DNA from: Paramoeba atlantica
Taxonomy: Eukaryota; Discosea
Length of the DNA: 64,000 nt
Direction of reading: 5' to 3'
Assembly: GCA_977017575.1 (NCBI GenBank)
Contig: CDRNVI010000029.1
Span: 744,001 to 808,000 of the forward strand
Shown: positions 1 through 10,026 of the stretch, piece after piece
Position numbering within the stretch: position 1 is the stretch's first letter
Layout: every line of letters begins with the position of its first letter
Made by a program: the position numbers and the translations under genes
The notes under the pieces: generated by a model
Told to the model about the DNA's origin: nothing
Database searches by the model: none
What the model saw: the letters and a program-made list of their open reading frames with translations, nothing else

Positions 1-700
1 TCGGCCACCCATTTGGTCTGTGTGAGACAGATTCAAAACATCCACTCTACCAAATGGATGAATGCGTGGTGGAACAGGCCGGAATACTACATGCGGGACA
101 CCCGAGTGGGAAACAGCGGCCCGCCTTCGGTACTTGGTCTCCCCGACCTCCGAACCTGAACTACAGTGCGTGTACGGCGCCACCCTCAGGAACGAGGATT
201 TTTGCATCCACGCGCTGGACTGCAAGAAGGTCAGGGGCAAGACCCAAGCCTCTCGACATAAAGTAGTTAAGGAAACCTTCCGAGACCTCCTAATCAACTA
301 TGGTTTCTCCCCAGACCTTTGCGAACCCAGGTTCGACAACGGTCGAGGCCCTGACATATGCTTCCAACTGGGCTGGAAGCTCGCCGTTGTGGACGTCACC
401 GTGGTCAACCCACTGGCCCCGTCCTACGTAGATAAGGAGGCCGCCCATCCCTCTTATACACTGAGGATGGCGGAAGGCAACAAGCGCCGCGCCCATGACG
501 AGATGGCGGCCGCCAGATGGATTTTTTCCCCCTGGCCTTCACCACCTATGGCGTGCCTGGCCCCAGAAGGCATCTATGGGGTGCCTTGCCATCCAGAAGG
601 GCAATGCCCAGATAGTGCAAGCGGCGGTACAGGATTGGTACCGTCGCGGGGTGCGCTAACTGGGGTAGGAGCGGGGGTGAAAATATAATTACGCATCATA
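1..700 (+). mobile_element. LINE 3' fragment with restriction-like endonuclease domain
   Basis: The open frame 62-688 (208 aa) carries the C-terminal endonuclease of a non-LTR retrotransposon. After a conserved block DFCIHALDCKK comes a frame reading RFDNGRGPDICFQLGW followed by VVDVTVVNPL, which fits the R...PD...D signature of restriction-like endonucleases in CRE/R2-type LINEs. The same protein block recurs at 10514-11167, and bases 1-61 already match the copy at 10498-10570, so the element continues beyond the left edge of the window. The frame is disturbed near its start relative to that second copy, and its end lacks the C-terminal tail present there. The element is therefore a 5'-truncated, decayed copy. 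The domain nicks target DNA for reverse transcription in related elements. Confidence 0.7.
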
Positions 701-1178
701 GATTATTCAATTATAGTTATAAACTAAAGTGCTCTTATTTATGAGAGGGGGAGTATTTTTTAGGGGGGCTAATAGAATTTTACGTAGACTCCCGAGTACG
801 ATATAGTAGAAAGATTTTTTTAACTAAAGGGAATTTTAGTACACTTTGTATTAATATCTCAGAATAATCTCACTTCGTAGTAATATCTCATTTTACATGC
901 AATCTTGCATTGAAAATATCACACTCATTTTTCGAAAAATATTCTTTTATCCAGGTAATAATTCGTAAGCTGCGTAGGATCATACTTTAGCAAACGATAT
1001 ACGACCGTTCAACTAATTCTTATTTCCACTAATGTTAGGTAAGCTATGGGTAAGCCGATGAAGCATTTCCCTTTACCGTCACCAAGCAAAGCGAAACGAC
1101 ATTACTACTTCTGCTCCATGCAAGTACAGTGAGCCACTACACATTTTCTAAACTGATCTCCACAAAAGCACAAGCAAA
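701..1178. other. Intergenic, AT-rich
   Basis: No convincing gene. A pyrimidine-rich stretch followed by several AG dinucleotides lies just before the ATG at 1179, as expected for a splice-acceptor region ahead of a trans-spliced gene, but there is no direct proof of splicing. Confidence 0.4.
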
Positions 1179-3008
1179 ATGTTCTTTTCCCGACCACGAA
1201 GCCTTTTCATGTCCGGATTCTGCAAAGCCTATGACGAGTTCCGCGAGCGCTACGCTCGTTTCGAACTCGCCCGTAAATCCGAGAACCCCATCTCCTTCAA
1301 AGAGGCCATGACGGAGGACCTTAAAAAATCCCGCCACCCCAAACCCAAACGTGTCCGCACCGAGGAGCTCCTCATCACCACCACCGCCTCCCACATCGAG
1401 GCCGGTGGGGAGGTCTCCGAACAGGCCGTCCGCGACCAAACCCCCGCCTCCTTGGTCGCCGGAGGCCAGGCCACACTCCAAAAAGGCGCTCCTCTCCCCC
1501 AACTCCCCTATCTCACCAAGGAGTTCCTCCTGGAGGCCTCCACCCCCGGCGGGGAGCCCGATGTTTGTATGATCTGCAACCACTCCCTTCCCCTCAGCTG
1601 GGCGAACCACATCCACACCCCCCAGCACCGTATCACCGCCTCGACCTTTACGATTCTGCTCAACCGACACCGCGGCCAGGACGTGGACCAAATCTTTCGT
1701 GCCTTCACGGGTTCCGCGCTGCTCCACCCCGCGGGGTACTACGTGTGCCCCGAGCTGGTCGGGCAGATTGGGAGCGTAGCGGATATGGCCATGAAACTCC
1801 GTAGCGTGCTGTCCTATTTAAGGCGGGAGAGGGTACTGCAGTACTCGATGAGTTTGGTCGGGATGCGAGCGTGTTTTGAGCAAATGGAGCGGCTGGGGGA
1901 TTTGGTGCTGACCCCGATTATTAGTGATGTGTTGGGGTCGATTTTTGATGTGGATACGGAGTATAATTTAATGCCGATTCTGGCGCCTGGGTTGTCGAAT
2001 TCGCAGACACATTATGGGTCGATTACGGATGCGTATTTTACGTCGAATTTGCATTTAGAGTACGCGTTTGACCGGCTTGATTTAAGTGAAATCACAGAGA
2101 TATCCTGCGACTCCAGCCGGTTGGAGGGAAAGGGTAAGGCGGATGTTATGGAGGCCATTCTGGGTGAGCTTCAGCTCTTCCTGTGGGCTTGTGAGGCTGA
2201 TCCGGTATTTGGGGACTGGTCCCAGAGACAGTATGTTGAGGCACATCACCATCCGCTTATTACTTTGGCCGAACATGCTAAGAATGTATTAGTCGGACTG
2301 GTGGTGCTGGTTTTCATGCGTGTCGTCATCGAAAACTGCGTCCCTATGATGCGAAAATACGAAGAAACGATAGAAAAGCACTCCAATATGGCCTTGCGGA
2401 GGATTCCGAAGTTGGCGACATGTGAATCATACGTTCGCCGTGAATTTCGTCCTGTAATATGCTTAGCTCCACACAGGCCACCGCAGGAAAGAAAAAATGG
2501 TTTTTTAAACATGGCTTCAGCAAAGGACGATTGCTCAACTACCTTCCCTAATGTTGACGTAAATAGATGTTCCTTATTTCGTCCGAGTTCTTGCGCTGGT
2601 TATCAACTGGAAAAGTACGTGTCCTGTTCTGAAGGATACTCCACAAAAGAGTTTTCTCACACAATTGGAAAGGAAAAGAAATTTCAAAATTGCAGCCAGA
2701 AGATTGCCATGCAGAACGTCATACAGTCGCATCTTCTTTTTGCTGATTACAAACACTCACCCGCAAAATCCACTAATGATACAGATGGTTCTTCTAAAGG
2801 AGACCGAAAGTCACCCACATTTTCGGAAGGTTCTTCAAACTCCAATCCGACAACTGAGAAAATACACTCCGCACGTCCGCTCTCCGAGACAGAAATTTTA
2901 TTACCCAAAGATACGGTTTCACAGGTTTCACTTGACGTAATAAGACATAAGGAATTTTTGGATGGTCAAGCAGCGAGGCGAAATGATGTTTCTGTTGCAC
3001 AAACATGA
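1179..3008 (+). CDS. KREN-like RNA-editing endonuclease (U1-like zinc finger + RNase III)
   Basis: 609 aa. Residues 130-150 form a U1-like C2H2 finger (C130, C133, H144, H150) in the pattern CMIC..W..H.....H. An RNase III domain spans about 225-340. EQMERLGD matches the ERLEFLGD signature (acids E237 and D241), and GKGKADVMEAILG supplies D322 and E325, so all four metal-binding acids of an active RNase III are present. The finger plus RNase III pairing is, to my knowledge, characteristic of kinetoplastid editosome proteins. KREN1-3 are catalytic and cleave mitochondrial pre-mRNA for U insertion/deletion, whereas KREPB4/5 are degenerate, so this one resembles the catalytic group. The tail (about 430-609) is Ser/Lys-rich and unassigned. 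The first 45 residues could include a mitochondrial presequence (MFFSRPRSLF) but this is unproven. Codons are C-ending up to about 1700, then G/T-ending. An mL44-type mitoribosomal RNase III is the main alternative. Confidence 0.65.
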   Translation: MFFSRPRSLFMSGFCKAYDEFRERYARFELARKSENPISFKEAMTEDLKKSRHPKPKRVRTEELLITTTASHIEAGGEVSEQAVRDQTPASLVAGGQATLQKGAPLPQLPYLTKEFLLEASTPGGEPDVCMICNHSLPLSWANHIHTPQHRITASTFTILLNRHRGQDVDQIFRAFTGSALLHPAGYYVCPELVGQIGSVADMAMKLRSVLSYLRRERVLQYSMSLVGMRACFEQMERLGDLVLTPIISDVLGSIFDVDTEYNLMPILAPGLSNSQTHYGSITDAYFTSNLHLEYAFDRLDLSEITEISCDSSRLEGKGKADVMEAILGELQLFLWACEADPVFGDWSQRQYVEAHHHPLITLAEHAKNVLVGLVVLVFMRVVIENCVPMMRKYEETIEKHSNMALRRIPKLATCESYVRREFRPVICLAPHRPPQERKNGFLNMASAKDDCSTTFPNVDVNRCSLFRPSSCAGYQLEKYVSCSEGYSTKEFSHTIGKEKKFQNCSQKIAMQNVIQSHLLFADYKHSPAKSTNDTDGSSKGDRKSPTFSEGSSNSNPTTEKIHSARPLSETEILLPKDTVSQVSLDVIRHKEFLDGQAARRNDVSVAQT

Positions 3009-3311
3009 TGATCTTGAACACCTTGAAACGTATCTAGAAAGAGTGTTGTTTCTCATCGTTCTAGAATTTTTGTCTGATGGCAAATATTCCCGTTCTGCTA
3101 AAAAACGAATAGAACATTATCTCAAAGTCTTGTTTCTCTAAGGTACTTGTGCAAGCTTCAAAAGGTAAGAGTTTAACAGTAGAAGTTTTGTTCGTTGAGA
3201 GGTTGAGATGTGATATGATACTATTGTATTAGGATATGGTACACCTTTATTCATATTAGTACACATGCTTGATCCCCGTGCACACTCCGAATTAACAGCT
3301 ACGACTGACAA
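3009..3311. other. Intergenic
   Basis: AT-rich spacer between two plus-strand genes. No gene, repeat or RNA recognised. Confidence 0.4.
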
Positions 3312-4994
3312 ATGGATGAGTGGATACTGATTAGCTGTAACGGGTTGCTGCCCGCTCACTTTGAAGGGGCCCAGGTGAATGAGGAAATTTCGTGTGTCTC
3401 GCTTCTAAAACAAACACACATGGGTTCTTCTGCAATGTCGAATTCAAGTGCAAATTTAATATCGAAGTCCGAAATATACATAATATTTCGCCAAAGTCAA
3501 ATGAGCGAAGGGAATTCTATTAGTTTCAATTGTGTTCCCCCAACCCTCACATCTAAGTTGTGCTATCCTTGCACGAATCATATTTCTCCAACGTACTCTG
3601 CATCGGAGTATGTTCAAATCGCATTCGCAAAAGATTATGCAAAAACGCAAATTTTGGAAGTCGATGTTTACGTGCGGAATAAAAACGAAAATTTGGACAA
3701 GTCGTGTGATGAATCTTCACAAGGCCCAACTTGCTATTCTTCGGAAAAGCTTGGCACTGCATACATTATCCTAATTTCACGGAGTAGCAGCAACCCAGCG
3801 CCTTTGACAAGCGCAAGTCCTATTATATCCCCTTCTAACGGGCTTGTCGGTGAGCTTTACTATACTGTGCAACACTTTAAAGTCACAACAGGGTGTGTCG
3901 TACCTCATTGTAGGTGCATCTATTGTTCTTGTGTGCGATCGAAAAAAAATTGCACCCGACAAAAGGATCACGTTTCGTCCTTTCTTGTTGGACACCGAGG
4001 GAACGGAGCTATCTCCTCAGATGTGAATGCGCCATGCGATCGAACGGGACGTCGAAAGCCTCCGGAAAACACTTTGGATTCTTTTGAAAAAGCTATTCAA
4101 GTAGACAAAATTTCCTTTGTTGAGATTGACGTTCACCTTACCGCCGATAGAATTCCGATTGTGTTTCATGACTTTAAAGTTAATGTCGCCAGCAATAACA
4201 GTGCGTTAACTATTCCAGTTCCCATTGCCCACCTAACTCTGAAGGAATTGGAGGGAATTCGCATTGCAGAGCACAGAACTTCGCACTTTAAGGCTGTAGT
4301 TACGAATCATTGGAATGAGATAATTGAACGCTCTGAATCGGCATCTCAGCGAGAAGCACCATCTAACTTGCACTTGAACTCTTGGATTCCGATGTCGATT
4401 TTAACACCATATCTTCGCAAAGGCTTTTTGAGTTATAAAAAGGCTCTCTGCGAGTCCCCTTCTGCGCTTTCTTTTAATGTGGAGATTAAATACCCCACCT
4501 TTGATGAGGATTCCTTTGTTAAATCTAGTGATGTATATCAAAACATGTACGCATATGTTCAGGGCATTGTGGACATTTCTCTGCAACATTGTGGCGCTCG
4601 GGAAATCGTATTTTCTTCGTTCTCTCCGGAAATATGTATCTTGACACGGGTCATGCAAACTTGTTTTCCAGTCTTCTTTCTCGTAGCCGAAACAAAAGAT
4701 GATGGTGGTTACTTTTTAAATGATGGACGAACTGCATCTGCTCAACGGGCACTTGATTTTTGCTGCAAAGTTGGGCTATGTGGTCTTGTTTTGGAAGCAT
4801 CTTGGTTGCATTTTAATCCAGAAATTATTCACGAAATGGCTGAGAAGGGGAAACAGCTATGGACATATGGCAAAGGTAACAATGCTGCCTCGTGGGTAAT
4901 GCAGCAATATGATTTAGGAGTACATCGTGTCATTACCGACCTTACTGGACAATTAATTGGTGAGATTAGAGCAGTGGGATTCTTAACATTTTAA
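3312..4994 (+). CDS. Glycerophosphodiester phosphodiesterase family protein
   Basis: 560 aa. The GDPD domain starts near residue 228 with GHRGNG (catalytic HRG), then ENTLDSFEKA, then VEIDVHLTADRIPIVFHD, which holds the metal-binding E.D pair and the second catalytic His. A TIM-barrel follows, with VEIKYP and a closing block VITDLTGQLIGEIR. The upstream part (about 120-200) contains LGTAYIILIS and NGLVGELYYTVQHF, resembling the C2-like segment that precedes GDPD in Gde1/Pho81-type and GPCPD1-type proteins. No SPX domain or ankyrin repeat is visible. Known role: hydrolysis of glycerophosphodiesters to glycerol-3-phosphate and an alcohol. The ATG at 3312 is the first in frame; later Met residues (for example near 3441) are possible starts because the first 60 residues look unstructured. 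It is on the same strand as the KREN-like gene, about 300 bp downstream. Confidence 0.85.
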   Translation: MDEWILISCNGLLPAHFEGAQVNEEISCVSLLKQTHMGSSAMSNSSANLISKSEIYIIFRQSQMSEGNSISFNCVPPTLTSKLCYPCTNHISPTYSASEYVQIAFAKDYAKTQILEVDVYVRNKNENLDKSCDESSQGPTCYSSEKLGTAYIILISRSSSNPAPLTSASPIISPSNGLVGELYYTVQHFKVTTGCVVPHCRCIYCSCVRSKKNCTRQKDHVSSFLVGHRGNGAISSDVNAPCDRTGRRKPPENTLDSFEKAIQVDKISFVEIDVHLTADRIPIVFHDFKVNVASNNSALTIPVPIAHLTLKELEGIRIAEHRTSHFKAVVTNHWNEIIERSESASQREAPSNLHLNSWIPMSILTPYLRKGFLSYKKALCESPSALSFNVEIKYPTFDEDSFVKSSDVYQNMYAYVQGIVDISLQHCGAREIVFSSFSPEICILTRVMQTCFPVFFLVAETKDDGGYFLNDGRTASAQRALDFCCKVGLCGLVLEASWLHFNPEIIHEMAEKGKQLWTYGKGNNAASWVMQQYDLGVHRVITDLTGQLIGEIRAVGFLTF

Positions 4995-5884
4995 ATCAAG
5001 TCTTTGTCCAGAGATCTCATTTCTATTACTAGAATCATCCGACATTGGTGTTGTGATTCACAACAGGAGCCTAATGGAGCCTTCCTAATGAGGAACCTAA
5101 TGTTCACAACTTGTGAACATTAACACAACTGTTCAATTTTTCTGATGATACAAGGTATAAAACGTATAATTTTGCAATGGACTAACAACGCCAAGGAAAT
5201 TATACCGAATTCTAATACAGAACGTGGCACTCTTCGAGCGAACTGATATCATATTGTCCGTTAAGGTGATATGCATTCATCATTCACTATAAGCCAGATT
5301 TTTATATTCCAGCCGTCGAGTAAGAAGAATACAGTATCACAAAAAAGTTAACCATATTTTGAGCATTTTTTCAAAGTTACGCACGGACTGATATTTCATA
5401 AATATTTATCTCACATTTTTTTGCAGGCGGTTGAAACGTCAGAACCTCGCACTGAACTTTTCGGAGGACCATCCTTCAGTGTAGTCGAACACAACCGCGT
5501 TGACTTTTTTCTGTATACCCTTGGCAATATTCGCGAAACGGCATTAAATGGTGATGCAGATTCGCGAATTGCAGCTGAATCTTTAGGAAGTTGCTTTTCC
5601 TCCGTTGAAGTCAGAAGATCACTTCGACCACTTCGACTGCCCACTACATGGAGAGTGGAAAACCATTTGTACTTTGCAGGAGGAGCGTCTCGACGCCATG
5701 CAAATTATTACTCAAATTTCAGTAGAACAGGATCTCAATTCGCAAAAGGCCGCTACTTTTCCTCCTCAGTAAGGTCTGTTGGATGCAGTAATTTTGGAAT
5801 CTTGAAAAACATAATGTATCTCAGAGAACAATTTCACCAATGTCCTCAATCTAGAAAGGTACAACAAGAATAATAATAATAAAC
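4995..5884 (+). other. Intergenic with an orphan open frame after a splice-acceptor-like site
   Basis: A long open frame (about 5425-5873, 149 codons, no early ATG) begins directly after a strong pyrimidine tract ending in ttttttttgcag. The translated segment has no recognisable domain. It could be a 3' exon, an untranslated region behind a trans-splice acceptor, or chance. A (TAA)n run sits at its end (5868-5880). Confidence 0.3.
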
Positions 5885-6706
5885 GGTTAAACTGAAGCAA
5901 ATTTAGCATTTTTCATATTTTTTGATATTTCCGATGAATCCTGGCTCTACTTCGAAGCCACTCTCTTCCAATACAATGAATTTAAATTTCTTTCTTACTT
6001 CAATATCTTAAGACTTTCTTACATAACTCTGCGAACTTAAAGATGAATACAAGTGCAATGAGTCTGCAAGTTCTCGAAGATTCTCAGCATGACATCCCCG
6101 CCGTTCCTCTTCAAACTTCCGTTACATTTTTCAGGAATTGCTTGAACTCGGTCTGATCTTTTCCCTGGCTTGCTCCCCAAAATATTTCCTTCACGTTTCA
6201 AACGCTTCTTAGCCATAGAGTTAGCACATTCAACAGTGTTTGTATGTACCCCGTCTGGGGTGACCCATTGCTGACGATGATTTACACTTCGCCACTCGTA
6301 CTTGGACCGAAGTTTTAGATTATGACGGGCGCCAAGAAGCGGACGGGCGCAATGAAGAAGCAAGTTCATCAATTTTTGAAACGAGCGTTGGTACACCACC
6401 ACTTTGCTCCAATGAGCTTCATGTGTCGGGGTGACTTGTGTACTTTCCTGTAGCACACAACTTTCTGGGCTAACAGCTTGTGGCTTTTCATTCATTCGGC
6501 ACATTCCTGCTCGCAAAGTGCAACTTTGCTTAATGTGAGGTCACCCCGACAAGAAAACCCAGCACACCCTTGACAAGGTATAACAAAATCACGAAAAATC
6601 CAAAAATCAACCTAGTAGAATAAAAAGAAGATTTTTTTGGGGGCAAAAAATAGGAAAAAAAATAATCGAGAAAAAGGCTAAATTTGCTTCAGTTTCACAT
6701 AAAAAG
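5885..6706 (-). mobile_element. Merlin/IS1016-like DNA transposon remnant
   Basis: Inverted ends: AAACTGAAGCAAATTTAGC near 5889 and its reverse complement near 6675-6700. The minus-strand frame 6516-6037 (159 aa) ends with VTPDGVHTNTVECANSMAKK, the G.HTN..E block that holds the last catalytic residue of ISXO2/Merlin transposases. The upstream catalytic Asp motifs are missing, so this is an internally shortened copy. Its C-terminal block GGDVMLRIFENL is repeated in another copy at 11957. No clean target duplication was found. Confidence 0.6.
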
Positions 6707-6826
6707 CCCCTACTTCTGCATTATTTTTGCTTGCTAAATAATATTTCGAAAATTTTTACGTTACGGTGCTTTTACTAGGGCTGTACCCATTGTGCGTCTT
6801 AGTTTAAGATTTTTTGAGTGGTGTAC

Positions 6827-7888
6827 ATGTCTGACTATGAGTGGAAAACAGTTCAATCAAAAAGAAAAAAATCGCGTCGAAAACGGGTACCCCTTTTTCT
6901 TCAAGAGAAAGATTCCGGATTTGATCCAGGACTGATAGAACTGGAAGCATTACATTCGGGAACGGGAGTGGCACGAAAAACGCTGATCGAACCTGAGTTG
7001 TGTGCGTTGAAGATGAAACGTGCGCACAGATTGCTACGCATCATTAAGCATATCGTAAACTGCACACCTCGATATCACCAAATGTCGAAGTCCCTTGACG
7101 AGGTTGCGCGCATTATATCGCATTCATGGAATTTGCTTTACCCTGATCAGGCTGTTTATGCACATATTCGTCATCTCGCGCTTGCTCTCGGTTCTATCGA
7201 AAAAAATAAGAATACTCTTCCACAATTATGTTTTTTCCTTTCGTTGCGAAATCAGCTTGCGATGCGTTTGCAGTCCTTCATCACTGCATCTACCGATGTA
7301 GGGGATCGCTGCCCTCATCAGTGGCACACAGATGATTTAGCTCAGGCGTACGATCCGGATTCTACATCAATGGATCAGTTTGTACTTTCTCAATGCGGTT
7401 TGCATTCGCGTTTGAATCACCATTACTTTCGAGATGAAAGCAAGAACAAAGTCGAACCTTCAGTTTACGTAATATTTGCCCCTCACGCACCCTTGCAGCT
7501 CACTATAGAAATATGGAATCAATTGCGCATTTTCCGAAGTTCGATGAACAGCATTCCCCAGGAGCCCTCAGCAAAAGAGAACAGATTGTATTCGATGCTC
7601 GTTTGGATAGGAAACCCTATGATATGCCCCACATTTGATTTTGAGGGAGCACCCCTATTAAAGGAGCACTTCATAGATATTCCTTTAAAGATATTAAATC
7701 CTTTCGAGGAATCTCCGCTGGCGCTGGATGACACTTGCATGTCTATTCTTCGAATTTCTCACCAGATATCCCCACCCAACGAGATATCTACACCGCCTCT
7801 TGCTTTTGATGAAACCAGGGTACAAAGCAACATGGCAGCACTATACAAATATTGCAAATGGAACGGTGCAGGTGAATTTCGTGTGTAG
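6827..7888 (+). CDS. SRR1-like domain protein
   Basis: 353 aa from the ATG at 6827; the open frame extends slightly upstream only through GTG codons. The basic N-terminus (DYEWKTVQSKRKKSRRKR) resembles the start of SRR1/SRRD proteins. The core then follows the SRR1 order: ALALGSIEKNKNTLPQLCFFL (Q-L motif), AYDPDSTSMDQFVLSQCGL (the Y.DP...E..vL...G motif), VYVIFAPHAPLQL (replacing the usual MPHC), then IWNQL and VWIGNPM (equivalent to NW and GNsf). SRR1 proteins are linked to heme-related regulation and clock function in fungi, plants and animals, but the biochemical role is unsettled. This is a motif-order call, not an alignment. It is the last plus-strand host gene before the transposon-filled interval. 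Confidence 0.55.
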   Translation: MSDYEWKTVQSKRKKSRRKRVPLFLQEKDSGFDPGLIELEALHSGTGVARKTLIEPELCALKMKRAHRLLRIIKHIVNCTPRYHQMSKSLDEVARIISHSWNLLYPDQAVYAHIRHLALALGSIEKNKNTLPQLCFFLSLRNQLAMRLQSFITASTDVGDRCPHQWHTDDLAQAYDPDSTSMDQFVLSQCGLHSRLNHHYFRDESKNKVEPSVYVIFAPHAPLQLTIEIWNQLRIFRSSMNSIPQEPSAKENRLYSMLVWIGNPMICPTFDFEGAPLLKEHFIDIPLKILNPFEESPLALDDTCMSILRISHQISPPNEISTPPLAFDETRVQSNMAALYKYCKWNGAGEFRV

Positions 7889-9060
7889 ACAATTTCTTGC
7901 GTGGATCGCTTAATGGTACTAATGTACCCCCCCCCCGGTTTATAATAGCCGCGCTTTTGCCCAATTGAACTTATAAAGGAGGGGAGGGCGATGGAAGATT
8001 AAAAGTTCGCACTGAAATAGCCCTACATTTTGGAGCGAGAAACCAGGAATTATCCAATCGCTAAGTAGGCCCCGGCTCTCTGGCAAAGTAAAGTGTCCAG
8101 CACCACCCCGTGCCATACCTCGAAGAACCACGTAAAAATAATACTAGTATCAAAATATTTAAGACGGTGCAAGAAAATTAAAAAAAAACTTCCTCGGTTT
8201 GCCAAAAAAAGAACCTATAAGCGGAAAGTGGAAAAGCGAAAAGTGGGCGTGGAAAGCTAAAAAGTGTACGAAAGCTCGAAAAGTAGATAAAAAAATAATA
8301 GGAGTCGATTTTGGAAAAATAATGTTTTTACTTTTTTTTTTGGTCACCCCAAAATTTTCGGAAATTTTGACCTTGTCGGACCCCTCCTGCGCGTACCAGG
8401 GGGGGGGGGGGTGGAAATCATCGCCGCGGCATACTCTACCACTTCCCTGCGCTCAATTTCGAAAAGCAAAAAATTCGAAAAAAAAATCGCGACGTATGCC
8501 CCCCGCCTGGACCCCCCTCCCCAATGGACCCCCCTTTTTTTCAATTTTGGACCACCGGAGCCCCCTTTTATACTTTTTTTTCTATTATAAACCCCCCACA
8601 GCGAAAAGTCACCCCCCTCTAACTTTTCAGCCAAGTGTCCGTTTGAGCTCATTTTTGTTGCATTTTGCTGTTCCCAACACAAAGACTGCCCGTTAAAGCA
8701 TGGAACCAAAACTCTCAAATGCGTGCATCCGATAGATGGATTATCACTTTCTTCACATTTTTCAAGAGACCAATTTCTCACACTTTAACTAATTAAAATT
8801 CTCCTCCCATGAGGAAATCAATTATTTCTGTCCGTTTTTGCTGATTTTTGTTGCAAACGAGAAATCTATTATTACTATTATAATCTATTATTACTGTGTT
8901 CCTCTTTATATTTTCACTGTTTTTGTTCACTTTTTTTTCAATAATTGAGGGTAGAGCGGTAGTGATACAACCACCGCAATTTTTTCCTTTATTTTTCAGA
9001 TGTTTTTGTTCAGGTCCAAATTTTTCCCAACTCCAACACACGTCCTGTAAAGTATGTAAA
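7889..9060. other. Intergenic, homopolymer-rich, with a dispersed repeat
   Basis: No host gene is supported. 8350-8625 is a dispersed repeat also found inverted at 25895-26165. Long C or G runs occur at 7928 and 8399. Short open frames here are low-complexity translations of A/T or C runs. Confidence 0.5.
8350..8625 (+). repeat. Dispersed repeat with long G and C runs
   Basis: About 270 bp that match, in inverted orientation, 25895-26165. Shared landmarks are the 12-G run, gccgcggcatactctaccac, and the C-rich pair near ggaccaccggagccccc. At the second site the repeat abuts a Tc1/mariner deletion derivative. Class unknown; it has no coding content. Confidence 0.7.
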
Positions 9061-9159
9061 GTCATAGAGTTTCTTACCGCGCAACGGCACCATTCTCAAA
9101 ATGTAACGGAAGTATACGATGTACGATACAATGGCAAATAAACCCCCGCTCGGTAGTAC

Positions 9160-9400
9160 ATTGGGCAACAAGATGCCAAGTTTGGGGTGCTGTAGGAGTG
9201 GGGTGGAGGTATTTGGTTATTCTACGAAATGACACATCTATTACAAGTGAGACGTACATAGAAACATTAAAACAGGTAGATTTCCCCCTAATAGTGTATT
9301 TCAACAGGATGGGGCAACGGCACATACTGCCCGTGTCTCCAAAGAGTATATTGAGAATCGAATGAGTGATGTTCTAAGAAACTGCTCCCCCTACTCGCCC
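9160..9400 (+). pseudogene. Tc1/IS630-type transposase remnant
   Basis: Two adjoining frames read VWGAVGVGWRYLVILRND and, after a frame change, FQQDGATAHTARVSKEYIEN followed by CSPYSPDP. QQDGATAHTA is the second-Asp motif and the SPD block corresponds to the usual WP..SPDL region before the third catalytic residue. Frameshift and loss of both ends make it a fossil of a plain DNA transposon. Confidence 0.65.
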
Positions 9401-9813
9401 GACCCGTTTGTTTATTTCACACTGATTCGAATTATGTCTGGTAGTTTTTTCACAATTTGCGCAATAAACGGCATACCCTGGACGGCAATAGGAGGTAATT
9501 ACCTCCTATTGCCACATATTTTAGTCTAAAGTGTGACTTCTAAAAAGTCTTACGTTATCCTATCTAATTCTGTTCTAAGTCATAAAGGGGGCTTTTTTCG
9601 TTACTAATACAGAGTTTCTGCTTTCTTGTGGTGCAAAATACGATGTTATTGTGCCTCTAGGGCCTACGTAAGGGCGTTCTTACCTTTTATCTAACTTCTT
9701 ACTATTCCCCATACTTTTTCCCACGCTCGTATACTTTTAATGAAAGTCATAACTGTTAGTTACTTTAAATTGTTCATTAATCGAGTTAATATCCTGATAT
9801 ATCCTGATATGAA

Positions 9814-10026
9814 GAGGCAGATATTACTCCAAGGTCTCAGAAGCGAGCAGCGCGTCATATTAGCAACGAACTACGCGATGCTGTTAATCAGCGGGCGGCT
9901 GATGGACCAAACCAATTAAGCTTGACAACAATGAGAAAGGTCACGGATATTTCAAGCCATGCGAAGAAAGTTCGGTCTCGGAACGTTGAGGACCCACTTA
10001 AATTTGGAGATCTATACTGTTATTTT
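9814..10026 (+). pseudogene. Possible transposase DNA-binding domain remnant
   Basis: A frame reading RSQKRAARHISNELRDAV, then LSLTTMRKVTDISSHAKKVR, resembles the second helix-turn-helix and basic linker of Tc1-like transposases. There is no catalytic part; the frame ends where the LINE fragment begins. Confidence 0.35.

Noticed and set aside
8199-8696. 165-codon plus-strand and 145-codon minus-strand frames
   Set aside because: They run through long homopolymer tracts and the dispersed non-coding repeat; codon composition is not protein-like.
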